A stretch of 64,000 nucleotides of DNA from Coffea arabica (GCF_036785885.1 NC_092323.1:14392501-14456500); one strand, 5' to 3'. Positions 23,653 through 36,003 are shown, counted from the first letter of the stretch. The notes: generated by a model not told the origin, from the sequence alone. A program made the numbers and translations.

Positions 23653-23832
23653 AGAGAACGACTCAATAGTTGGTAGAGGGCTCAGTATGCCTAAAGCCTT
23701 GCCATTAGAGCAGGGATGTAATCAAATCGAATCGATCTCGACTATGGCAGAGAGAACGACTCAATAGTTGGTACAGGTCTCAGTGTGCCTAAAGTCTTAC
23801 CATTAGAGTAGGGATGTAATCAAATCGAATCG
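23653..23832. repeat. 98-bp tandem duplication across a P450/transposon junction
   Basis: AGAGAACGACTCAATAGTTG starts at 23653 and again at 23751. CATTAGAG occurs at 23703 and 23801 with the same 98-bp offset. Each unit holds the P450 tail plus the first 25 bases or so of the hAT element (CAGGGATGTAATC in the first, TAGGGATGTAATC in the second). The duplication therefore came after the transposon insertion. Confidence 0.88.
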
Positions 23833-24291
23833 AACTCGAGTATCGTCATACTCGAGCTCGACTTGACAAGCAAAAAGGATGCTCGAACTTGAACTCGAGC
23901 TCGATCTCAAGCGAGTAGTATTATTGGAAATCAAGTTCGACTTCGATACATTGCTTACAGATCTCGAGCTCGACTCACATGGATTTGATCATTGAGAGCC
24001 TTATCGAGTTCGAGTTAGAAAATTTCATTTTCTTGACAATTTTTGAACGAAAAGATATTATTACCCTTTAAAAAATTTTATACGACTTGAAACATTTTGT
24101 AAATTTAACCATTCTTTTGGGTATAAGGGTAATTTTATAATAATAATATATTAAAGAATTAAAATTTAAAACGATAAGGCTCGACAAACTTTCGAGTATT
24201 GCTTTTGGATACTCGAACTCGACTTATCGAGTCACTTGAACTCGATCAACCCAGGTTCGAGTCAAGTTTTTGACCGAGCTGCCCAGCCCTA
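23809..24291. mobile_element. Non-autonomous hAT-type element, 483 bp
   Basis: The termini are TAGGGATGTAA on the left and, reverse-complemented, TAGGGCTGGGC on the right, both TAGGGNTG-like. The 8-bp target duplication is CATTAGAG (23801-23808) and CATCAGAG (24292-24299), with one mismatch. The intact paralogue shows the uninterrupted site inside the PLEAI codons. The interior is rich in CTCGAGCTCGA motifs, like the element in DPE1 intron 2, and encodes nothing. Confidence 0.85.
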
Positions 24292-24352
24292 CATCAGAGG
24301 CAATCTGCAGCGCCCTTGCCAAGCCATGATTAAAGTTCTTGCTGGGATATGA

Positions 24353-25095
24353 TATCGCATTTGCTAGAATACAATCTGCAGGTCTCTTTGTTTATTTGAC
24401 TAATACCACCCCGTCTATTAGCTTTATTGTACTGATTATAACTTACATTTTGTTACTTTGGAATAATTTTTAGCTTATCTATAAAAAAAATTTTCTAAAA
24501 TACAAGGTGCCTAGATTGAGTTTTCAACGAGCATCATAATTTGTGGCTTTGGATTCTCTACCCACTCAATTTCTGGGCCAATTTCTATTCCACTCTTTTT
24601 AAGGACAACAAGTGTATAGTTGCAACACTATTTTAGTATATGTACTTTAATATTTTACTAGACATATTATTAGATATGAGTAATTGATCTAATGGTTTAA
24701 TTTTTAAAATTTTTTTTGAGTTTTTTAGGCGTTTTGTAATGAAATTGTTAAAGAGGAGGCAAAATCAGTTAATTTTGTTATTAAATTGTGCAGGAGGAGG
24801 TGAAATAAGTTAACTCCAGTTGTTATGAAACTTTGTGGAGTCCGTTCGTCCCACCAAATTTGCTTTTAATTCATTCATTGCTATTCCATAGCACACAAAA
24901 ACGACGTCTAGTGACTAGCATATATTTTGCTTTGTTAGGTGTATTTTACAAAATATGGTCCAAGTTTGGTAAATTAGTTTGACTTTAATTCCGAGTTTGG
25001 CTCATGTAAATTAACTTACCAGCTCGACTCAAGTTGAACATAAATGAGCTTGATTTGAAATCAACTCTCTATTAAATCCCTGTGTGTTCCAACTC
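24353..25095. other. Intergenic region upstream of the intact CYP81 gene
   Basis: AT-rich sequence with no recognised gene or defined repeat. The 3' end forms the CYP81 promoter. Confidence 0.45.
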
Positions 25096-25102
25096 TATAT
25101 AA
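25096..25102 (+). promoter_or_regulatory. TATA box of the CYP81 gene
   Basis: TATATAA lies 78-84 bp upstream of the ATG at 25180. This is a suitable distance for a plant promoter with a leader of about 50 bp. Confidence 0.6.
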
Positions 25103-25179
25103 GATGGAAAAGTGTGAAAGAGAATGCACATAAACCTAGCTACACGAAGAAAAGCTCCTCTAACAAGAAAAAGAGAGCC

Positions 25180-28100
25180 ATGGAACAAAATTTGTTGAGC
25201 AACATTTCCTTATTGTTCTTAACCTTAATTCTTCCACTGCTCCTTTTACACAAAAAAAGGCAGAAAAAATCTCTGCCACCAAGCCCTCCTTCCTTGCCAA
25301 TCTTAGGCCATCTTCATTTGCTAAAACCACCACTGCACAAAACCTTTAAGCACCTTTCTGATAAATATGGTCCAATATTTTCCCTAAGGTTTGGTAATCA
25401 ACTTGCGGTTATAACATCTTCACCTGCTATTGTCGAAGAATGCTTAACCAAAAATGGCATTGTTTTCGCGAACAGGCCTTCTGGACTTGGTTCGAAGTAC
25501 CTCAACTACGACGGTACCACTATAGCTACTGCCCCCTATGGTCCTCTCTGGAAAAGACTTCGAAGGATCTCTACTATGGAACTCTTCTCAGGAACTCGCC
25601 TTAACATGTTTTCGGCAAATCGACAGGATGAAACCAAGTTACTAGTGAAAAATCTATACAAAAAATCATCCCAGAATTTTGCAAGAGTGGAGATACGATC
25701 CCAGATGATGGAGATGACCATTAACAATATAATGACAATGTTTTCCGGAAAGCGGTATTATGGATATGAAGTGGAAGACAACAAGGAGGCTTTGCAATTT
25801 CGGGACATTGTTCGGGAAATGTTTGAGCTGGCGATTTTGAGTCCAGTGGATTATTTTCCAATTCTGAGATGGTTTGGTTATCAGAATCTGGAGAAGAGAA
25901 TGATTGCATTTCAGAAAAAATCTGATGAGTTCTTGCAACGTCTGCTAGACGAACAGCGAACTTCGCCAACTGGGGATGGAAGGAGGACGATTATGGAAGT
26001 ATTGCAGTCCATGCAAGAATTGGAACCTGAATTCTTTTCGGATGATATCATCAAAGGTTTTGTACTGGTACGTAGATTTAATACAGATCAGTGCTTAATG
26101 TCACTCCATGCACTTTCTAAAAAAGAAAGATTCAAACCCAAATTTGGAAATGATCATGAAAAATCACATTTACATAGGATTGTGACACAGTCCTTTCCAC
26201 CACTCAACAATCCTAAGTTTGAGCAGCTATATACTACTTTTATCCTTATTTATCATGCACTCTTCAATGTTTATATCACCTTTCACTTTAAAGTTTTAAT
26301 TTGCATGATATGCTGCTTGAAATTTTTTGTGTTTGAATACGCCCTGATGATGATATAGTGGTACCTTTTTTCTTTTTTAATTTTTTTGATAAGTGAGAGA
26401 TTTTAAACCCAGAACCTCTTACTTATAATTTCTCTTACCTTATCACCTAACTCAATCCTTTCCCTAATATAGTGATATTTATCAAATGAAATAAATTAAC
26501 AGAAGGGAGAAATATAATTTTGATCCCTAATGTTTGGGCTATATGTTAAACAGGTTCTTATTATTTAGGTCAAACAAATATGATTGTCAAAATTTTTGAT
26601 TTTCTTCGAATTTAGCACAATTAGTGGAAAACTACAATAGTTAACGGTTAAAATCAAATAGGCGCTAGTAAAAAATTTTGAGTTTATAATTTTGATCCCT
26701 AATGCTTAAGAGTATTGATCTATGTAATCGCTTAGATTTGAATATTTATGATCCCCAATATTTGGCCTATATATATTAAATAGGTTATTATTTGGATCAA
26801 ACAAATGTGATTGTGAAAATTTTTGATCCCTAATGTTTAAGAATATTGATCTATATAATCCCTAATGTGACTTTATAATGTTGATCCCTAATGTTAAAGA
26901 GTATTGATCTGTATAATCTCTTAGATTTTAATAGTTATAATTAGCGTTTTAAGATGAAATTGCATTTCAAGCTGAAGCATGATGGTTCCTTTCATGGATT
27001 TCTGCTGCTTTTGCTCGTATCAGCAACGATTTAGCCAAATTGAGAACCATTTGGAATGTACTAAGCGTATCATTGATCAAAACTTTAAAAAGCGCATAGT
27101 GGAATAAACTCAAAATGAAAATGTGAAAAAGAAGCATGTAAGTGGCACATCATTTTCTCTTATAAATGAACTGCATAGTGCATAGGTAGGCAAAACCTTT
27201 TCTTGAATATCCAAATTTTTGGTGTTCCTTCAAATATTTCATAAAAAAGAAATGTAATAAATATCTTATACTTGTTGATGTACACACATAGATATATTAC
27301 AAAAATACAACACTATTTTTAAAAAAAATGTTTAAAAAAAAGGTGAGAAAATACTTACTATTATTAAAATCTGGTGTTATGATTTACCATTTATCAATTT
27401 TCTTAGTGCACTTCATCACGGCAATACTTAGAGTAGTCTCACTTGTCACCAACCTCATGCCTTGAATCCTTCTATCTTTACCTCATTTAGATAGGAGATT
27501 ATATGAAATATGACTTGGAATAATTATTATAATACTTTTTATGATGTGATGTATGTGAGATAAAAAGGTTGTTGAGAAAATAAAAAATTAATTGAAATTG
27601 TAATTGTGATACAAGTAAAATAATATTTAGAAAAAATATTGCTATTCAAACACTCTCGCTGTTACTTGTAGGACAATGTAAAACTAAACTACCAACTAAC
27701 TTACAAGTCTGGATACTTCAACAAATTATTCTTGATTAAATTCTACTTAAGACTCTTAAATTATAGACGTATGCTGTTTAAACTTTAGACTTCATTTTTT
27801 GAATAATTTACTTCCTAAAATATGAAATTTATTCACTTTAGTCCTTTAGCTTCATTTTCAGATACTTTGCCCCCTAGAGTATAAGATCTACCCAACAAAA
27901 TTTTCAAAACTAATGGAATAGCAGGCAAGTGATGCTCAAAGTTTGAGGAGTAAAGTGAGATGGATTTAAGGTTTCCAAATATGAAGTTTAAGAACTAAAG
28001 TAGAATGAATTTCATATTTTATGGGGTAAATTATCCAAAAATGAAATTTAAGGGCTAAAAGTGGAAGTGCATCCATAGTGTAAGGCTCCAAAGTGGAATT

Positions 28101-28911
28101 TAGCCACTAATCTTTCTACTAATTGCTACCAAAATTGGGATGAGTTAATGCAGTCCAAGCTCTTGACCAATTAAGCAACACTGATACATTGAGCATCAGT
28201 TTAGTTCGACCCCAAATATTGACAAGTAAAATTGCATTTTTTTTTCCTTTTCCAAAAGTCTTAACTTGATTTTAATACTGGTGTGCCAAGATTCTACTGG
28301 CTGCTGGATCAGAGACTTCATCTTCAACAATAGAGTGGACTATGTCTCTTCTGCTCAACCATCCTAAAGAGCTGGAAAGGGCTAGAGCTGAGCTAGATAA
28401 AAACATTGGTCAAAATCGTTTGGTGGAAGAAGAAGATCTGCCTAAGCTGCCTTATCTCCAAAGCATCATCTATGAATCACAAAGATTACTTCCAGCCACT
28501 CCGATTCTTCTTCCACGTGCATCATCAAGTGATTGCACCATTGGAAACTACACCATACCCTCTACAACTATATTGATTGTAAATGCTTGGGCTATTCATA
28601 GGGATCCTCAGCTGTGGGATGACCCTGAGAGTTTCAAGCCAGAAAGGTTCTTAGGCTTGGAAAATGATGCATACAAGCATAAGTTCATACCATTTGGTCT
28701 TGGTAGGAGGAAATGTCCTGGCGCTGGCCTCGCCAATCGGCTGGTGGGATTGACTCTGGGATCATTAATTCAGTGCTTTGAATGGGAGAGGATCAGCAAT
28801 GAGTTGGTAGACTTGTCTGAAGGTACAGGTATTACAATGTCTAAAGCCTCGCCGTTGGAGGCAATTTGCAAGCCTCGTGAATCCATGGTCAAATTTCTTG
28901 CTGGGATTTGA
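25180..28911 (+). CDS. Cytochrome P450, CYP81-type, intact, 502 aa
   Basis: Two exons, 25180-26067 and 28291-28911, phase 0, with a 2.2-kb GT-AG intron at the position typical of this P450 clan. The protein starts with a hydrophobic ER anchor (residues 5-23), then a basic stretch and the proline hinge LPPSPPSLPILGHL. Other motifs are the I-helix AGSET at 301-305, the K-helix ESQR at 358-361, PERF at 413-416 and the heme loop FGLGRRKCPGAG with Cys438. NAWAIHRDPQLW and the whole layout match CYP81, the family of isoflavone 2'-hydroxylases and other flavonoid, lignan or indole hydroxylases. The substrate cannot be told from sequence. ESQR is slightly unusual, since most plant members have ETLR or ESLR, but the paralogues share it. 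A longer frame upstream of ATG 25180 begins only with GTG and is not the start. Confidence 0.93.
26521..26945. repeat. Decayed tandem repeats in the CYP81 intron
   Basis: The phrase TTGATCCCTAATG recurs near 26520, 26690, 26825 and 26882, usually followed by TTAAGAGTATTGATCTATGTAAT or a variant. Units are irregular and diverged. No coding function is visible. Confidence 0.6.
27730..28110. repeat. Foldback repeat in the CYP81 intron
   Basis: The left half contains TTTACTTCCTAAAATATGAAA and CACTTTAGTCC. The right half contains the approximate reverse complement (TTTCATATTTTATGGGGTAAA, and AAGAACTAAAGTAG). It is an old inverted-repeat element related in wording to the one at 29110-29385. Confidence 0.55.
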
Positions 28912-29109
28912 TGGCATTTGCTCAAATAGAAATAAGTGGCCGTACGTCTATTTTGACTTTTTAACTTGTAACACTATTTTAGTTGTAGCAGATAATATGT
29001 ATGTTAATGCATGACCAAAGGATAAAGATTGGTCCCAATTAAAAAAAAATGCAGATGGATCGATATAGAATATGAAAGAAATAAAAAGATTGTGTTATAT
29101 GGAAATGGA

Positions 29110-29385
29110 TTAGTTCCACTTTGTACTCTTCAATTATACTTGCATTTTTCTTTTGGTCCTTTAATTTTAAAAAGGGACACTATAGTCCCTAAAATATAAA
29201 ATTTGTCCTACTTATTTAAAATCGTTGATGGAATTAAGAACTAAAGTAAGACAAATTTCGTAATTTAGGAACTAAAGTGAGACGGGTTGTATACTTCAGG
29301 GACTAAAGTATCCCAAATTAAAGTTCAAAAACCAAAATAGAGATTCGAATATAGTTAAAGAGTGCATATTGCAATTAATCCTATA
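29110..29385. repeat. Foldback element downstream of CYP81
   Basis: GGGACACTATAGTCCCTAAA on the left pairs with TTCAGGGACTAAAGTATCCC on the right. The outer stretches (CACTTTGTACTCTTCAA against TTAAAGAGTGCATATTG) also pair imperfectly. The arms total about 120 bases each. Ends and target duplication are not clear. Confidence 0.55.
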
Positions 29386-29591
29386 GAAATTGCGAGTGCA
29401 TGTATAACTAAAAAGTGAGAAGAATAAATCCAATAAAAACTTCTAAAATTAAAAGCTTTTTATTATTCAATTAATATAAATCTACTTAGCAAACCACCAC
29501 GAGGAATAATAGACCCGACCGGGATTTCCATTGTGGTTATCAAGGGTTATCACAATCAGGATGAGTTAATGCAAGCCAGCCACTTGAGTAA

Positions 29592-30430
29592 TGGATAACT
29601 GTTTACGTTGCATGATTTTAGTATGTTTTACTATTTAGTTTTTGGTGTGTTTTCTTCATTTTAATAGCTAAATAATTAGGCTTCTAGTGAAAATTTGTGG
29701 TTTAAGTGAGAAACGTTACATTTTTATGCAATTAAGTGGTTTAAACTTCATGTTTTTATAAGTTTTAATTATTCAATCATCAATTAGAATGAAGTGACAA
29801 AATATTTGGATGGCCCTTGATGATTTTGAAGTGATATCAAGTGAACATGAAGTGTATAATATTCATGAAATGCAATCAAGTTCAAGGAAGAAAAAATTGA
29901 TAACTATGACACCTTCTAGTATTTTAGTTATAACTTTAACTACAAGTATTAGATTAAAATGATCCTTGAATTATTTAAAGCTAAGATGTAGGCCTATATT
30001 TTTTGTGAGATATCCAAATCCAATTCATGCGTTTTCATGGTCAAAAAGTTGAAATATAGCATTACATTTCTGCTGCAAAATTTGAAATAGGGTTCTAACC
30101 ATTAGGGGTACTTTGGTTGCTTCTAAGTCTATAGAGTTCCAAATAACTTGATTCTTGATGCATTGAAAAGTTAACTCAAAGGTTTCAACTTTCATTCTTG
30201 GTATAAGAGCTAGTTTGGCTTCCATGATCAAGAAAATTGCAGTCCAAGTTGATTAAAAAATAGAGCAAAGTCGAAGGTTAGTCAAAAAGTGCAAAACCTG
30301 CAATCAACTGGATATGCGACCTGGGTACCTGAGGCATAACTCGCGGATCTTGCCTCATGGATCCTGATTTCAGCTATGCAAGTGGTAGAGCAACTTGAAG
30401 CTTGTTTTCACAAACTTTTTGACTCTTTCA
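29592..30430 (+). mobile_element. LTR relic, opposite orientation to the nested solo LTR
   Basis: It begins TGGATAACTGTTTACG, close to the reverse-complemented end TGATAAGTGAC of the LTRs at 32742-39679. It then follows the reverse complement of the old LTR at 39685-41350 over hundreds of bases: ACTATTTAGTTTTTGGTGTG, then GGCTTCTAGTGAAAATTTG, then GATTCTTGATGCATTGAAAAG. No internal domains or partner LTR are present nearby. The right end is approximate. Confidence 0.65.
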
Positions 30431-30929
30431 TGCCAGTGGATATTACATTGAGTTACTCAATGTATAACTATACACACCTATGGACTTATTCGATTTTGAT
30501 ATGAAGACTAATATTTGCTTGAAATTAGCTAAAGTTAGCTGGTGGCCATCTTGTAAGACTATGAAGCAAGTCAAAGTAAAATGTAAAGCATGTTGTTGTC
30601 CATGATGCTAATGAGATGCTATTCTCTCCTATTACTTACACAAGATTCAATTACATCTACAAAATTAGGAGATTAGTTGAATACACTAAAGGTCCAAAAA
30701 CAATGTTCTTAAATGTGAAGGATTAAGAAAAAAAATTAAATTATACAATTTAAAGAAATAAAAAATATATAGAAATTTTAGAAATTGTAAGGTTAAATGT
30801 GATGTATAGGTTAACGTGCAATTTTAGAACTTGTGCCACCACTATCACTAGACTAAATCTTTTTCAACTTGAATTAATTGCTACATGCACCCTTAAACTA
30901 TTGTTGATTTGCACTGTGTACATGAACTA
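30431..30929. other. Intergenic region within the P450 array
   Basis: AT-rich; I see no gene or defined repeat. Confidence 0.4.
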
Positions 30930-31076
30930 GGCCTTGCTTGGATTGCTGTTTTCCGTAGAAAAATTTCGTCATTTTCCGTGAACACATTTCCCTATTACCT
31001 TTTTTCCTCACATACATCAAATCGCTACAGTAATTTTTCCATGAAAAATGACGGAAAATGCAATCCAAACGGGACC
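30930..31076. mobile_element. Short MITE, 147 bp
   Basis: The left end is GGCCTTGCTTGGATTGCTGT. The right end, reverse-complemented, is GGTCCCGTTTGGATTGCATT. Both continue into TTTTCCG blocks, giving an imperfect inverted repeat of about 35 bases. The flanks CTA and TTA are compatible with a degraded 3-bp PIF/Harbinger target. Confidence 0.65.
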
Positions 31077-31445
31077 TTAAGAACTTCAGTATTTCATATT
31101 ATCACTTTATTGCGCATTGTTCAATTAATTTTAACAATTAATGAATTGCTCTATCTTATGTTCTAAGGAAAAGACTTTCCTATCCCTAATTTATGGCTTT
31201 TTAAAAAAAATATTGTTATCCATTTAGGACTGCTAAAATCTTGTTATTCAAAAAATAGCTTCCACATTTTTATTGGTCATCAATAAATTAGAGACGTATG
31301 TTGCACATTAAGTTTTTAAGATGCAAACTACAAATTGGTGATAGTTTGAGCTTGAAAATTTTTTTTTTGGGCAAGTTTGAGCTTGCAATTTTCATACACC
31401 CCTTCAACTTCCAGTCTAACATGGTTTCCACAATAATGTGCTAAG

Positions 31446-31712
31446 TTGCTACTAACTGCAGGATCAAACACTTTAGCCATCACAGTAGAGTGGGCTATGT
31501 CTGTTCTGCTTAATCATCCTCAAGACCTGAAAAGCGCTAGAGCCGACCTAGATAAAACCATTGGTCAAAACCATTTATTAGAAGAACAAGATCATCCTAA
31601 GCTGCCTTATCTCCAAAACATCATTTATGAATCACAAATATTATATCTATCGGGCTGCTTCTTGTTCCACACGAATCATCAAGTGATTGCACCATAGGAA
31701 ACTACAAATACA
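31446..31712 (+). pseudogene. CYP81-like exon 2 fragment
   Basis: It begins at an AG splice border with LLLTAGSNTLAITVEWAM, then follows exon 2 of the intact gene through LNHPQDLKSARADLDKTIGQ and LPYLQNIIYESQ. A frameshift in the following proline-rich stretch leads to a stop. Homology ends abruptly after the CTIGNY codons, just before a CA microsatellite at about 31709-31730. PERF and the heme loop are absent, and no exon 1 lies upstream. Confidence 0.88.
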
Positions 31713-32741
31713 CACACACACACACACACAGAGGCAAACACATACACATACACGATTACCTTGCATTTTAATAGCATTGCAAAACCTTGCCACTCTTGAT
31801 TGTATTAATAATAATGAAATGTGCAGTTGTAAAAGATAAAATTTGCATGTATATTGGTGCCATCAAGTATATCAATTCCTGAGAAAGGGTTGGATGGACG
31901 GTAAAATGGAAGAAAATGTAAGTAGGAGATTCTAGATTTAAAATTCTTCACTTACAAAAGAAAAAGACAAAAAAAAGTAAACCAATCCCTATCAGCACCT
32001 CTCTAAAAGATGGAAATGGACATTATACAATGCATATAAATAGTCCCCACACAAAACTTCACTTATAGGAAAAAGAGAGCCATGGAACAAAATTTCTTCA
32101 GCAACGTTTCGTTATTGTTCTTTCTTCTCTTTAGCTTTACCCTATCGCTCCTCCTTTTTCACAAACAACGACAGAGAAAAACCCTGCCACCAAGTCCTCA
32201 TTCCTTGCCAATAGTAGGCCATCTTCATCTGGCAAAACAACCACCGCACAAAACCCTGAAGCACCTATCTGATAAATATGGTCCAATATTTTCGCTAAGG
32301 TTTGGTAATCAACTTGTGGTTGTAATATCTTCATCGGCTACTGTCGAAGAATGCTTCAAGAAAAACAACATTATTTTTGCTAATAGGCCTCATTCCCTTG
32401 CCGGGAAATACCTCAACTATGAATACACCACCATAACTACCACGCTTTATGGTTCTCGAAAATATTCTATCATGCACCAAATTTTAATAAAATATAAATA
32501 CCCCGTTTTCTACAAATATATAGATTGTTTATTGAGTAAAGAATATTAGGTATTGATCCCACAGAGAAAATTGTCAATTACCGTTAGTTTTTAAATTTCT
32601 TTATTATTTAGACTGTCACAAATATAAGAAATTAAATCTACACTCCAAACATAAAATAAAAGTAACAAAAATGATTTTAAAAAGCTCTTAGGATTTTGGA
32701 ATTCCTTACTACTCTTGCAAGTGAAAATTACAAGTTAGTTG

Positions 32742-34564
32742 TGACGTGCGCGGAGTATACATATACAATTAAGCTCATCCTAATCAAGTTTTACATTTAT
32801 AAACTCCTAAATACCCCACACGCGATTTATCGCAAGTATACGAATCGTGAGCGAGTATAGGGTATTAAGGGTCGATCCCACAAGGAAGATTGCAATTACC
32901 GGTACTACTAAAGCTTCTCTATTATTTAGACTATCAATGAATTATAACAAATTAAACCTACTGAAATTATACAAAATAACAAATGAAAGCTCCTTAGGTT
33001 GTGGTATCCCTAACTACTCATGCAAGTGTTATATTTGGATCATTGAGTACTACATCTAGGCTAGTTATGGTGTAATTTCCTTATGCATTTGAATCCTACT
33101 TTCGTAGTGAATCAATTATACTTATAACTAATCCATACCTATTCTCATGGTTATGAAATTAGCTACAAGTTCATTTCTTCAATGAAATTACATGAAATGA
33201 ATCACTAAAAACCACATAAGTGCACCTCTACTTTCGTGAGTGTACTCCCTATGTTTAGCACTTCTTGAACTAGTGTTAAATCTCAATTTTCATTGCAGAA
33301 ACAACACCTTAGATCATCACAATCAATGGTACCAGATTAATCATGATTTAAAGAGCTAAAATGCTAAATAACTTGCTCAAATCATAGCAGTCAAATAGCC
33401 AAATAATAAGCACTAACAATCATAGAAAGTTCAACCAAACCCAAGGTATAAACTTTAGAAACACATAATAAACACAAAATCCAGAACTTGTATATTAACT
33501 AAACTTGGAATCAAATACAAAGATAAAGAGTTTGGAAGGAATACAACCCTCGTCACATGAGCTTTCTTCCTTGCCTTCTTCATCCTCCATCTTCATCCTA
33601 ATCTAGATAATAAACAAGAATGGAAAAGCTACACTACTCTATACTAAGCTAAACTAACACTAGGGAGATGAAAGAGCTACATTTCTGCAGTTTCAAGCTT
33701 TCTCCCGTAGCTCACTCTATATTTTTCTGCTATGAACTCCCCATCTCCTTTTTTGCAATGAATTTGGCTATTTAATGATGAAAGGTGGTCAAGAAATGAG
33801 GATTACATCTCCCTTTTACAGCTGGGAATGTTTCTCACATGTCTAGCATCCAATGTGAGTTGGTGGAGGTGAAATTGAGTTTTACGCGTACAGTGCAGCC
33901 TTTTCTGACCAGTGATCCGAGCTGCTACAGTACCTCGGATCCGTATGGATCCGAGCTCAGATCCACTAACCCAGAAACAACCGAGGGTTCGGATGAATAG
34001 TGGATCCGAGTGTGGATCACTTGCTCTATTTTTGGCCCAACTTCAACCGATCTTTTCTTGATGATAAAAGCTGATTTAGCTCTTGACCAAAACATAAAAC
34101 TTGTAGCCCTTTGAGTTAGCTTTCCAATGCATCAAGAATCACCTCATTTGGATCTGTGTAGGCTGAGAAATGACTGAAATACCCTTACCTGCTCATTGCC
34201 CTGTTCCAGTTTCGACCAGTAGAAATTTGCTATTGTAATTCGGCATTTTGACCTGGAAAACCTTCAAACTGGATTTAGATGTCTTCACCAAAGTTGTAGA
34301 TCTATCTCTTATCTTCAAATGGGTTCAAGAATCATCCCAATCCGATCATTGTAACTCAAGTTATAGCCGAAATACGAAAATGTGTCAAAACTGTCAAAAT
34401 ACACAAAATCCAAGTAAAAAGTGATAAAAACCTCATTTAATCACTTAAAAGCATTTTTCACCAATTATAGCCAAAATGATTCATATTCTTCCAATAATAT
34501 AACCAAAGTGACTAAAAATAATATAAAATGTCATACAATTATTACGTAAATTAGTCACTTATCA
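32742..34564 (-). repeat. LTR (element-sense 3' LTR), 1823 bp
   Basis: Bounded by TGACGTGC and TTATCA. It holds GATCCGAG palindromes at 33907-34019. Compared with the other copy it has 22 additional bases around 33944-33965. Confidence 0.92.
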
Positions 34565-34604
34565 AACTCCCCCACACTTAAATCATTGCTTGTCCTCAAG
34601 CAAT
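34565..34604 (-). promoter_or_regulatory. Polypurine tract with adjacent AGGA-loop hairpin
   Basis: In element sense the tract reads TTTAAGTGTGGGGGAGTT directly before the LTR. This is where plus-strand DNA synthesis would be primed. Just upstream, ATTGCTTG and CAAGCAAT (34585-34604) form a perfect 8-bp stem around the loop AGGA (element sense). Confidence 0.8.
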
Positions 34605-35553
34605 TCACACATAATCAAATGCAATGATTCAAGAGGTGAAACAATATATGCACTTTGTCCAATTTAATTCCTCAAGACTTGGAAAATAATCATTATACAA
34701 TTATTCAATTTACACTAAATACTTATAATATCAAGTAAAGGAAAGATAATTATACCCTAAATTCAACAAGTTAAACTTAATCTTTTACCCTAACTTAATT
34801 TTACAAATAAGCAAATCACATAGTCAATTTATAGCTTTCCTCCTCCTATAATCATCTTTTTCTCAAAATTCTATAACTAAGAGGGATTTATTCACACAAA
34901 TTTTACTTAAATAGTGAGAATGCCTTTTTACGCGAAAATCGACACTTTTAGGTGAAGATCTCCGGTTACTCAACATTTCACTTATTCAAGTTGCTATGCA
35001 TACTCTTAATTCAAGTACCTTTTTACGCGAATGTCGACATTTGTTGATGCCAACCCCCGGTTACTCGGTACATGAATCATTGGAGTAGAACAATTTTTAT
35101 TTACTTTCTCTTTTTTTTTTCTTTTTTCTTTTTTTTTCTTTTTTTTTTTTACTTTTTTTTTTCTTTTTCAGAAATAAACGACAATAAATAGATAACCCCT
35201 CTTAGAAAATATATAAGAATAATCAAAGGAGGAATATAACCTTTATCGACTATATCAATCACTTGCAAAATTAAGTAAAGAGAAGAAATCTCATTAAACA
35301 TGTAAAATTATAGGCATAATTTTCCTCACTTTACCAAATATACTTTCTAAAATGTAAAAATTCTAATTGCATAATACTATTTCCAAGTTAAATGAGGACT
35401 AAACCTTCCAACATACATATAAAGTTTCAACAATTGGAAGAATATAAACATTTAAAGTTGGAACAAATTAGCCCTTTTTGAATGAAAATGCAAAAATTTG
35501 AAGAACTTTTGGGCCATAGTGACATATTGGACAAGATGTTAGACAAATTTTGA

Positions 35554-35592
35554 CGGAGTTTCCCCGTATAAATGGAAGAAAACTCCCTGCCA
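35554..35592 (-). other. Candidate RNA hairpin with GGAGTTT/AAACTCC stem
   Basis: GGAGTTTCC (35555-35563) and the GGAA/AAACTCC side (35574-35586) are complementary. The right flank CCCTGCC is also found at the matching hairpin 54946-54984 in the autonomous element, just upstream of its third ORF. Confidence 0.5.
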
Positions 35593-35715
35593 ACAAACCC
35601 AATTTCAGGCAAATTATCCACATGGCAAATAATTCAAACATAACTCCAATATTTCTAAGCATTTATATCCACAAAATATCATCACATGGCAAGTAAATGC
35701 AAGTTTAATATTTTC

Positions 35716-35753
35716 CTCTCCCACACTTAAACTTCACATTGTCCTCAATGTGA
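35716..35753 (-). other. Second polypurine-like motif with AGGA-loop hairpin
   Basis: In element sense TTTAAGTGTGGGAGAG follows a perfect 8-bp stem (TCACATTG/CAATGTGA, 35734-35753) with an AGGA loop. The arrangement repeats that at the true polypurine tract 1.15 kb away, with a different stem sequence. Confidence 0.65.
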
Positions 35754-36003
35754 GAAAGGAAAAATAACGAAAATAAGAGAAAGTAATACTCCCCTAATGA
35801 ACTTGCGCGATCCGAATCCATGGCAATGTGATGAATTTCCAACTTTACTTGAAAGAATGGAGACTTCAATTAATGCACCTTGAAAAAAAGACAAAAATAC
35901 AATTCTTAAGAATAAAAGCTTGCAACCAACAAGAAGAAAAGTGGAGTTGAAGGAGGAAAAAGAGGGAAGAATGAAGAAAAGTGGTCCGAGGCTTCGTTTG
36001 GAA

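Larger units (their letters stand above)
23381..24352 (+). pseudogene. CYP81-like P450 exon 2 pseudogene with deletion and hAT insertion
   Basis: The start matches exon 2 of the intact CYP81 gene: a decayed LLAAG region, then TIEWAMSLLLNHPQELQKAR and on through YESQRL and the SSSDCTIG segment. It then jumps from the region after CTIG straight to WERTTQ, so about 250 bp are lost, including the PERF motif and the heme-binding cysteine. The C-terminal part has a stop in place of SNEL. It is cut by a hAT-type element at the PLE/AIC site and resumes with AIC...KFLAGI and a TGA at 24350-24352. No exon 1 is present. Non-functional. Confidence 0.9.

Noticed and set aside
32847-33059. Small ORF repeated in both LTRs of the young element
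   Set aside because: Its duplication at 37984-38196 follows from LTR identity; composition is not protein-like, and its start codon is not ATG.
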